The translations under genes were made by a program, and so were the position numbers. A stretch of 64,000 nucleotides of DNA. Source: JAKAIY01 sp963809385. Its GTDB lineage: Bacteria > Chloroflexota > Ktedonobacteria > Ktedonobacterales > JADMIN01. The stretch is from positions 853,474-917,473 of the forward strand of contig CAWEJL010000002.1 of assembly GCA_963809385.1 (NCBI GenBank), in the 5' to 3' direction. The notes beneath the pieces were generated by a model that saw nothing but the letters and a program-made list of their open reading frames with translations, was not told the DNA's origin and did not search any database. Below, one piece after another: positions 52,706 to 60,014 of the stretch (position 1 is the stretch's first letter; the number at the start of each line of letters is the position of its first letter).

Positions 52706-53446
52706 TCAGGTGATGCGCTTGCGCAGCTCAGCGAGGCGCAGGACGGTGATCTTGCGCTTCTCGGCGACGACATACCGCTTGGTGAGCAAGTAGCTCATGA
52801 CCTTGTTGACGCTCTCGCGGGAAGCCCCTACCAGCGCGGCCAGATCGCTCTGTGTCAGCTTCATCTCGATCCGCACACCCTCTGGCGTCGCCACGCCGTG
52901 CGTCTCGGCCAGCTCCAGCAGCTTCTTGGCGACGCGGCCATGCACATCGAGAAAGAGCAAATCTTCGACCATCGCGTCCGTCTGGCGGAGGCGTTGGGAA
53001 AGCGTCGCCAAAAGCTGGAGCGCCATACGCGGGCGGCGCATGACGACGTTCATGAAGTCTTGCCGCTGGATGGAGTACGTCTCGACCGGCTCGATGGCCA
53101 TCGCGCTGGCGGAGCGTGGCTGGCCATCGAACAAAGCCAGCTCGCCGAAGGCGTCGCCCGCGCGGAACAACGCCAGCGCCACCTCCTGTCCTTCGGGGCT
53201 GGTCAGGAAGATGCGTACCCGGCCCTCGCGGATGACATAGAGCGTGTTCCCAGGGTCGTCGCGGTGAAAGATCACCTCGCCTGGCTCGTAGCCCCGCCGC
53301 CGGGCGACCGCGCCCAGCTCGCGCAGCTCGTCAGGCTCCAGCGTGAAGAAGATCGGAACCTTGCCCAGGAACTGCGCGTGCTCATCGAGCGCGACACGGT
53401 TCGCGCCGGGAATGCTCTCCCGGGGCGCTCCGCTCTCAGCGTCCAT
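52706..53446 (-). CDS. Crp/Fnr-family transcriptional regulator
   Basis: A 246-residue regulator. The cyclic-nucleotide-binding fold (about 25-145) has GEVIFHRDDPGNTLYVIREG and the phosphate-binding-cassette-like FGELALFDGQPRSASA, where RSASA is close to the cAMP-binding RSA/T pattern. The C-terminal HTH_Crp domain has LTQSDLAALVGASRESVNKVM. No Cys cluster of the Fnr kind is present, so a cyclic nucleotide ligand is more likely than oxygen. AAGGGAGCGCGG precedes the ATG. It is flanked by a glycosyltransferase gene on each side, all on the minus strand, but the gaps are more than 100 bases. Confidence 0.92.
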   Translation of the reverse strand: MDAESGAPRESIPGANRVALDEHAQFLGKVPIFFTLEPDELRELGAVARRRGYEPGEVIFHRDDPGNTLYVIREGRVRIFLTSPEGQEVALALFRAGDAFGELALFDGQPRSASAMAIEPVETYSIQRQDFMNVVMRRPRMALQLLATLSQRLRQTDAMVEDLLFLDVHGRVAKKLLELAETHGVATPEGVRIEMKLTQSDLAALVGASRESVNKVMSYLLTKRYVVAEKRKITVLRLAELRKRIT

Positions 53447-53587
53447 CTGTTCCGCGCTCCCTTAGCGTAGATGTAGATACGGTGTGTGGGCCGCCACTCG
53501 CGCCCATGCGGGCGCTTTTGCGCCATCTTAGCGTGTTCACGTATGAAACGCAAGCGGCGTGTGTCGCGGGGCCATCACATCACACGA

Positions 53588-54856
53588 TCAGAAGCAAGAG
53601 CAGGCGATGGCGCGCTCGTCTTCGGCGCTGAGTGTCTGATAGAGGTCGCGCACGCGGTCGCCGATGCGTGGCCAGTCGAAGCGCTCGACCGAGGAGCGCG
53701 CCTCCGCGCGCATGCGGCTCATCAGCGCCGGGTCACCCAGCAGCGAGTCTATCCGCTCAGCGAAAGCTTCCGCACTGCGCCAGCGTACCAGCAGCCCGTT
53801 CTCGCCATCGCGCACGACGCTGGGCAGCCCGCCCGCCGCCGAAGCGACCACCGGCAGCCCGCAGGCCAGCGCCTCGACAGCGACCAGGCCGAAGCTCTCG
53901 TAGCGCGACGAAACCACCAGCGCATCCACCGCGCGGTAGTACCGCGGCAGGTCGCCCTGCGGCACGGCGCCAGGGAAGCGCACACGGTCCGCGATGCCCA
54001 GCGCCTCCGCGCGGGCGCGCAGCCGCTCCACCTCCGGGTCGCCCGCCGGGTCACCGCCCACCACCAGCAGGCGCGCGGGCGACTTCAGCAGCGCCACGCT
54101 CTCTAGCAGCAGGTCTATGCCCTTGATCGGGTCGAGGCGACCGACGAACAGCAGCGTGGGCGTGTCATCCAGCCCCAGCGCGCGGCGGGCCTCGGCGCGG
54201 TCGTTAGCGTCGCCCGGCGTGAAAGCGCGCAGGTCCACGCCGCAGGGAATAACGCGCGTGTGGCTGGGGCTGAGGCCGTACAGACGGCGCAACTGCTCGC
54301 CCTCATGCTCGGTGGAGACGATCACGCACTCGGCGCCAACGGCGATGCGCCCCTCGCTCTCGATGCGAATGGCGGCGGCGTGGTCCTTCGGCGCGGCGGT
54401 TACATCCACCGGAAGCCCCTGCTGCTGCCCCTTGAGCCGCTCGACGGTATGGAACATCGTCACATGCGGCAGGTCCCAGGCGCGGGCCAGCGGCGCGGCG
54501 GCGGCGGCAGAGAGCCAGTAGTGGCTGTGGACCATATCGTAGGGGTGGTCCTGCTCGGCGGCGAAGCGCGCGACGCGGCGGCTGAACTCAGCCACGTAGG
54601 GGTGCAGCGCGCTGGGCGGCAGCGGCTCGGAGGGGCCGGCGGTAATGGTGATGAGGCGGACGCGGTCCGAAATAGTCTGGATGGAGGGGGTATCGGGATG
54701 AGACCGGCGAGTAAAGATATCAACATACATGCCGCCCCGACCTAGCTCGCGCGATAGCTCACGAATGTAGACATTCATGCCGCCAGCGTCACGGGTGCGG
54801 CCAAGTTGGGCGATGGGGGATGTGTGGAGACTGAACATCGCGACTCTAAAACACAT
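53588..54856 (-). CDS. GT4 glycosyltransferase, MshA-like
   Basis: A 422-residue GT4/GT-B enzyme. The N-terminal signature FSLHTSPIAQLGRTRDAGGMNVYIREL is that of the MshA (D-inositol-3-phosphate glycosyltransferase)/sucrose-phosphate-synthase subgroup. Other blocks are HSHYWLSAAAAAPLA, FHTVERLKG, the VIPCGVDLRAFTPGD donor site, VGRLDPIKGIDLLL and the EX7E motif RYESFGLVAVEALACGLPVVAS. MshA joins GlcNAc to inositol-1-phosphate in mycothiol synthesis. No MshB, C or D is seen, and relatives use other acceptors, so mycothiol is not claimed. GGAG seven bases before ATG 54856 sets the start. Confidence 0.85.
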   Translation of the reverse strand: MCFRVAMFSLHTSPIAQLGRTRDAGGMNVYIRELSRELGRGGMYVDIFTRRSHPDTPSIQTISDRVRLITITAGPSEPLPPSALHPYVAEFSRRVARFAAEQDHPYDMVHSHYWLSAAAAAPLARAWDLPHVTMFHTVERLKGQQQGLPVDVTAAPKDHAAAIRIESEGRIAVGAECVIVSTEHEGEQLRRLYGLSPSHTRVIPCGVDLRAFTPGDANDRAEARRALGLDDTPTLLFVGRLDPIKGIDLLLESVALLKSPARLLVVGGDPAGDPEVERLRARAEALGIADRVRFPGAVPQGDLPRYYRAVDALVVSSRYESFGLVAVEALACGLPVVASAAGGLPSVVRDGENGLLVRWRSAEAFAERIDSLLGDPALMSRMRAEARSSVERFDWPRIGDRVRDLYQTLSAEDERAIACSCF

Positions 54857-55124
54857 ACGCACGCTCCGCTTCCCGCGTCGCCCATGCGTCCGGTCTGGCG
54901 TAAATGCGCGGCCACCGTCCTTCACCTGACGGCGTCGCGGCCTGAATTAGCCGCTGTATCATGCTGGTCCCTCTGGTCCTTGAATGCGGTGAACTCGTTC
55001 CAGTTTTCGCTGACTCGCTGGCGCGACTGGCGCGCCTATCTCAGCGCTTCCCATAATATACCGCTATAGAGCGAACATACGCCATATGGCGCAAAACTCC
55101 CTCCCTACGCCTCCCTGTCACACC

Positions 55125-56033
55125 CTACACATCGGCGCCGGAACCGGGCGCGGCGGGCGTGGCCAGCCACTCGGACCAGGCGCGCGCGATGGGCGTGGCG
55201 GCGTCCGAGGGCGTGATCCACTGCCAGAGGGCCAGGCCGCGCGAGCGCGTGACGGCGGGCGCGGTATGGATGGTGAGCGCGTCGCCGGGGAGCGCGGGGC
55301 GGATGTACTCCAGCCGGAAGAAGCGCGGGCGCGCGGAGCTGGTCGCCATCGCCTGCGACGCCGCCTCATCGAACCAGTCCAGGTAGACGCAATTGTTGAC
55401 GTGACCCTGCGTATCCGCCTCGTACTCGCGCGCGACCAGCGGCAGGCTGGCGGCTGGCGTGAGGCCATCGCCAGGCGTCGCGGAGCGGCGCGAGCGCATG
55501 CCATGACCCCACGGGCCCATACGCGCGGTGAGGTCGTTCGGGATGCGCGTCAGCTGTCCCGTCACCCGGTCAATATAGGCCCAGCGCGCCTGCGCCCGCG
55601 CGACGACCCGGCCGGTGTCGGCGCGCGTGATGAGGTATTCGCGGGTCGCCTGCACGCGGCGGAACTCGGAGATCCAGGTAAAGAGGCGCAGGTCGTCATC
55701 TATCCCCGCCCGCGCGCCAAGCAGCAGCGACATCTCCCGCACAACCCACGCGCCACGATTGTCGCGATACCAGCGGGTGTCATAGCCCATCCCGGCGGAG
55801 GCGCGCGTGGCGAGGCTCTCCAGGTAGCGCAGGATAACACCGGGGCGCACGGAGCCATCGCGCCCAGCCTCATAGCTGCGGACGGACAGCGCGTCGGCCC
55901 AGGCTTCCGGCGGGAAGCGGCGGGCGCCGCGCGGACCGGTCGCCTGGACATGGTCACGCGCGGCGGATAGAGCGGATTGAGCGGATTGAGCGGATTGAGA
56001 GGAAAGGGATTCGTCGGGGTCTGGCATTGGCAT
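55125..56033 (-). CDS. Acyl-ACP thioesterase family protein (double hotdog)
   Basis: About 302 residues with two hotdog domains as in plant-type FatA and bacterial acyl-ACP thioesterases, which release fatty acids from acyl carrier protein. The first domain has RPGVILRYLESLATRASAGMG and a long helix, then REYLITRADTGRVVARAQARWAYID. The second has the catalytic-region DTQGHVNNCVYLDWFDEA (Asn/His pair). A nine-base tandem repeat encodes SAQSAQSAQS in the N-terminal tail, which is variable by nature. The start at 56033 is uncertain; the frame continues 28 codons upstream. Confidence 0.85.
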   Translation of the reverse strand: MPMPDPDESLSSQSAQSAQSALSAARDHVQATGPRGARRFPPEAWADALSVRSYEAGRDGSVRPGVILRYLESLATRASAGMGYDTRWYRDNRGAWVVREMSLLLGARAGIDDDLRLFTWISEFRRVQATREYLITRADTGRVVARAQARWAYIDRVTGQLTRIPNDLTARMGPWGHGMRSRRSATPGDGLTPAASLPLVAREYEADTQGHVNNCVYLDWFDEAASQAMATSSARPRFFRLEYIRPALPGDALTIHTAPAVTRSRGLALWQWITPSDAATPIARAWSEWLATPAAPGSGADV

Positions 56034-56367
56034 GGTATCCCGGCGGCGCACGCCGGCTCCGCGCTGGGTCATCTCGCCGCGCGGGGACGCGCGTCGCCGG
56101 GGAGCGGCTGCCGCCATACGCGCCGCTTCTCAGCCAGTGTAGGTCGGACGCGCCGCGCCTGTCAAACCAGGCGCCTGGCCGCTTCACTCCGGCGAGAGAA
56201 GGAAACCAGCGGCGGGTCAGGGTGTGTTGCCAAGAAGTGGGGCAAGCCACTATACTGCGCCTGACAGGTCCCAGCGTCCACCCGCGCGCCGCGTGAGCAT
56301 ACTCCGCGACGCCGGTTCCGCGTGGCGTTGCGCGTGGCCCCGTCGAGACCTCGTGAGGAGGCCAGCG

Positions 56368-57615
56368 ATGCTCTCAGACCCATTTCAAACCCATGGGCCA
56401 GCCGCGCCGCGCGACGCCAGCGCACGGCTGACTCCCGACATAGAGCTTGCCGCGAGCCAGGGTATCCTGAGCTGGTGGTACAAGCTCGCCGTCCCGCGCG
56501 TCTCGTCGGCGCAGCCCTCACTGACCGAGCGCGAGCTGCTGCGACGCGGGCGCCTGGCCGCCACACTGATCCTCGCAATCCTTGTTCTGGGGATCATCAA
56601 CATCCCTGTCGCGGCGCTCAATCCAAGTAAGGCCGAGCTCTACGGCGATATCGCCGGCATCATCGGCTGCCTCGTGGCGCTCGCGCTCAACCGGAATGGG
56701 TCCGTCGCGCTGGCGAGCATCCTGCTGGCGGTGCTGCTCGACGCTGGCTTCGCAGGCATCATCCTGGCTGCGCCCGGCGGCTTGAGCGTGCCCAATCTGC
56801 TCCTGGCGCCGCTGATGGCGCTGGCCGAGCTGATCGCCGTCTCGCTGCTCGCCCCCTGGACGGTCTTCCTCGTCGCGGTGATCAATAGCGTCTTCATCCT
56901 GGTCGTCATCCTGGAGTGGCCAACGGACCCCACCGTCCAAAACCTGTTGAACAAGCCAGGGGCGGCGAGCCTGATCATCTCACCGCCGATTACGCTCTAT
57001 CTGATCGTCGCGCTCGTCACGTACCTCTGGGTGCGCGGCGCGACCAACGCGCTCATCGCCCGCGACCGCGCCGAAGAGCTCGCCACGCTGGAGCATGCTG
57101 TGGCCGAGCAACGCCGCGACCTGGAGGTGGGCATGCGCCAGATGCACGACACCCTGGTGCGCGTGGCCAATGGTGACTACAGCGCGCGCGCGCCTATCGG
57201 CCAGGACAACATTCTCTGGCAGCTGAGCGCCTCGCTCAACACGATGATCGCCCGCCAGCAAAAAGTCAGCGACGCGCAGTACCAGATCCAGCGCGCCTCG
57301 GGCGAAGTTGGACGCCTGGCGGAGGCCATCCGACAGGCGCGCGCGGGTCGCCCGCCGCTCTGGCCAGCAGAGACGGGCACCATCATTGATCCGTTGATTC
57401 GCGAGCTTGCGGGTCCGCGCGCCCAGCCCGCCGGTCCTGGGCCGCTGCCAGGGCCTAGCCCAATGCAGGCGCTCCCGCCCGGTTGGGACGCCACTTACAC
57501 GGCGCCGCAGCAGATACCGGACGGCTACCCGCAACTGCCGCCCGGGCGCGCCAGCTCGCCCTACGACGCGGGCTACTCCGACCAGGGCGGCCAGCCCCCC
57601 CGCCGCGAGTGGTGA
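56368..57615 (+). CDS. Membrane protein with HAMP-like C-terminal segment
   Basis: A 415-residue membrane protein. After a cytoplasmic start of about 60 residues there are six spans (about 65-245: LAATLILAILVLGIINIPV, DIAGIIGCLVALAL, ASILLAVLLDAGFAGIIL and others), resembling the MASE-type membrane sensor of signalling proteins. A coiled coil and HAMP-like unit follow (VANGDYSARAPIGQDNILWQLSASLNTMI), then a Pro/Gly/Tyr-rich tail. No output domain is present. GGAGGCCAGCG before ATG 56368 sets the start. Confidence 0.75.
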   Translation: MLSDPFQTHGPAAPRDASARLTPDIELAASQGILSWWYKLAVPRVSSAQPSLTERELLRRGRLAATLILAILVLGIINIPVAALNPSKAELYGDIAGIIGCLVALALNRNGSVALASILLAVLLDAGFAGIILAAPGGLSVPNLLLAPLMALAELIAVSLLAPWTVFLVAVINSVFILVVILEWPTDPTVQNLLNKPGAASLIISPPITLYLIVALVTYLWVRGATNALIARDRAEELATLEHAVAEQRRDLEVGMRQMHDTLVRVANGDYSARAPIGQDNILWQLSASLNTMIARQQKVSDAQYQIQRASGEVGRLAEAIRQARAGRPPLWPAETGTIIDPLIRELAGPRAQPAGPGPLPGPSPMQALPPGWDATYTAPQQIPDGYPQLPPGRASSPYDAGYSDQGGQPPRREW

Positions 57616-57890
57616 CAGCGGTGATGGTGGCCTGTCACCTTGCGCCCATTGGGAGCGGGAATACGGGCCGCTGGCCTCTCATGTGCGATTCGCGTGAAGG
57701 AACACACCCCATCATGCACGGGTAACCACAACGCGCGGCAGGGAGCCTTGCCCATTCGTCCATTGCGCGTACAGGTTGCGCAGAGGCAGTATCCCTGTGT
57801 ATATCCTGTAGGAGGACCAAGAGGACACGGCTTCAGGGGGCGGCGGGCGCTCAGGCGCCCCTGGCGGGATTCGGAAGGGATGACGAAGGT
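57616..57890. other. Intergenic, nothing recognised
   Basis: About 275 bases between two plus-strand membrane-protein genes. It includes a short ATATCCTGTAGGAGGACC stretch that looks like a ribosome site without a usable frame. No RNA gene was recognised. Confidence 0.4.
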
Positions 57891-58985
57891 ATGGTCGCCG
57901 CACGCACACGATCTCTGACCGAAGCGCGAGCACGCGCGCGCATCATGAGCGCCCGTAGCGCCCAGGCGCTCGATCGGGCGCCACGTCTTCCCACGACGGC
58001 GCACGGCCAGCGACGCGATTCACGCGATTCACGCGACATGCGACTACCAGCCATGGCGGCGGTCGCCACACGGGGAGGCGCGGCGGCGGTCGCGGTCAAT
58101 TCGCGGCAAGTGGGGCGCTCGTGGCTCGCGGAGTGGGGCTTCACAGCGCGGGCGCCCTGGTGGCTGTGGGCTGGCCTGCTGCTCAACATCGCCGCGTGGA
58201 TATCGTCCTGGGGGCGCATCGGGCCATGGAGCTACACCTTCTTCCCGCTCTGGTTCGGCTTCATCCTGGTCCTGGACGGCCTCAACGTCTCCCGGCGCGG
58301 CAGTTCGATCCTGACACGCGACTGGCGGCGCTTCGCCCTGCTCTTCCCCATCTCTAGCGTTTACTGGTGGATCTTCGAGTGGATGAATGGCTACGTCCAG
58401 AACTGGTTCTATACCTACGACCGGCCCTATCCGTGGCTGACGCTCAACCTGCTCTCGACGCTCTACTTCTCGACCGTCCTGCCCGCCGTGATGGAGATGT
58501 TCGAGCTGCTGACCACCATCCCGGCGCTCAAGCCGCTGCTGCCCGCGAGCGAGACAGGCCCGCGCATGACGGCGGCCTGGGCGGCGCGCATGCTACTGTT
58601 GGGCGTGGGGCTGCTCTGGCTGCCAATCCACTTCCCCCAATACGCCTACATGCTGATCTGGTTCTGCCTGATCTTCCTGCTGGACCCGATCAATAATCTG
58701 GCGGGGCGGCCATCCGCTATCGGGCGGCTGCTGGCGCGCGACTGGAAGTTCCTGACGACGCTGCCGCTGGCGGGGCTGCTCTGCGGCTTCTTCTGGGAGA
58801 TGTGGAACTTCTACGCGCTGCCGAAATGGCAGTATTATCTGCCCTTCCTCAACTGGACGCCGCACTACTTCGAGATGCCCATCCCCGGTCTGCTGGGCTA
58901 CCTGCCGTTCGCCTTCGAGCTGTTCGCCATGTACCAGTTTGGCCTGCTGCTGCTCGGCGCCAAGCGAGACCACCTGGCGTACTGA
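57891..58985 (+). CDS. Multi-pass membrane protein, Trp/Phe-rich, unknown function
   Basis: A 364-residue protein. The first 90 residues are basic and low in complexity, with a nine-base-repeat-encoded RDSRDSRD. About eight spans follow, rich in Trp, Phe and Tyr (WWLWAGLLLNIAAWISSWG, FFPLWFGFILVLDGL, YWWIFEWMNGYVQNWFYTYDRPYPW). Two internal halves each hold an R-DW-(R/K) motif (LTRDWRRFALLFP and LARDWKFLTTLPL) followed by an FEW or FFWEMWNFY segment, suggesting an internal duplication. No known family was recognised. AAGGT precedes the ATG closely; a later start is possible. Confidence 0.72.
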   Translation: MVAARTRSLTEARARARIMSARSAQALDRAPRLPTTAHGQRRDSRDSRDMRLPAMAAVATRGGAAAVAVNSRQVGRSWLAEWGFTARAPWWLWAGLLLNIAAWISSWGRIGPWSYTFFPLWFGFILVLDGLNVSRRGSSILTRDWRRFALLFPISSVYWWIFEWMNGYVQNWFYTYDRPYPWLTLNLLSTLYFSTVLPAVMEMFELLTTIPALKPLLPASETGPRMTAAWAARMLLLGVGLLWLPIHFPQYAYMLIWFCLIFLLDPINNLAGRPSAIGRLLARDWKFLTTLPLAGLLCGFFWEMWNFYALPKWQYYLPFLNWTPHYFEMPIPGLLGYLPFAFELFAMYQFGLLLLGAKRDHLAY

Positions 58986-59135
58986 GCCGCGCGCAGCGAG
59001 CGTCTCTCAGCCCATCCTCAGGATGGGCGCCGCATACTGTGACGTAGAGCCGGGTCCGCTGGACGGACGCCCGGCTCATCCCGTCGCAATCAAGAGGGCC
59101 GCAAGGGCCACCGTCATTCAGGGAGCGTGTACCGT

Positions 59136-59845
59136 ATGCAAGCTCAACGCCCTGCGGGCGTCGCGGCGCGCGCCGGTCTCATCACCGGCCTCTTCGTTGG
59201 TATCCTGAGCCTTCCCGTCATCACCCTCAGCCGCCTGACCAGCGGGGCGGGCCTGAGTCTGCTCTTCCTGATCGTCGCGCTGGTCGCCTTCGCCATCGCG
59301 GGCTATATCGCGACCCGTCGCAGCGGGCTGCTCCGCTCCGGCGTGGGCGCGGGCGCGCTGGCCGCGCTGATCGCCATATTCATCGCCATCTGCCTCGGCG
59401 TCGTGATCGTCGCGCTGCTGGCCCCTCGCGTGGCGCTCGTAACCCAGGCCCCATTCGGCGGCGCGCCAGCTGGTGGCGGACGCGGATTTGGCGGACGTGG
59501 CGTATCGAACCCTGGCCTTCGCGCCTTCCCACGCGTGCGCACAGCAATCGTCTCCCTCATCCTGGCCCCCCTCTTCTCATGGGCACTGGCGTGCTCGGCG
59601 GCTTCCTCGGCGCGCTGCTGGCCCGCCTGGGCCGCCCGCGCCAGCCCGTGGCGCCGCAGTTCGCGCCCGCCGGCTTTGCGCCCCAGTTCACGCCACCCCA
59701 GTCTGCGCCCGTGACGCCATTCACGCCAGCGGCCCCCATTTACCCCAGCAATCCCGGCAGCGCCACGCCGCCGCCCTACTACCCACCAGCCCCGCCCTAC
59801 GACCCCAACGCGCCGACCAACCCCTCCGGCCCGAACGACGCATAG
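59136..59845 (+). CDS. Small membrane protein with Pro-rich tail, frameshifted
   Basis: About 236 residues after repair. Three or four spans lie in the first frame (AGLITGLFVGILSLPVITLS, GLSLLFLIVALVAFAIAGYI, AALIAIFIAICLGVVIVALL, AIVSLILAPLF). The second frame continues with MGTGVLGGFLGALLARLG and a Pro/Ala/Gln tail ending in PYDPNAPTNPSGPNDA. One base must change near 59570. The design, spans plus a proline-rich tail, is common in Chloroflexota and actinobacterial proteins of unknown role. GGGAG precedes the start by about ten bases. Confidence 0.65.
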
Positions 59846-60014
59846 CCGGCCCGGAAGGCTCGGCGCGGGAGGCGGGTCGCGGCCATCAATGGCCGGCGCG
59901 CGGCGCGGTGAGCATGGATGCCCCGCGCCGCCGCGCTTGACGCCGTCCCCTTCCAGCCCGTAGCATGAGCCCAAACCTGGCGCCATGCGCCGGTGCGGAA
60001 GGGGTGGCGCGCGT

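Noticed and set aside
53588..54856. Mycothiol biosynthesis
   Set aside because: Only an MshA-like glycosyltransferase is present; mshB, mshC and mshD are not seen, and the subgroup has other substrates.
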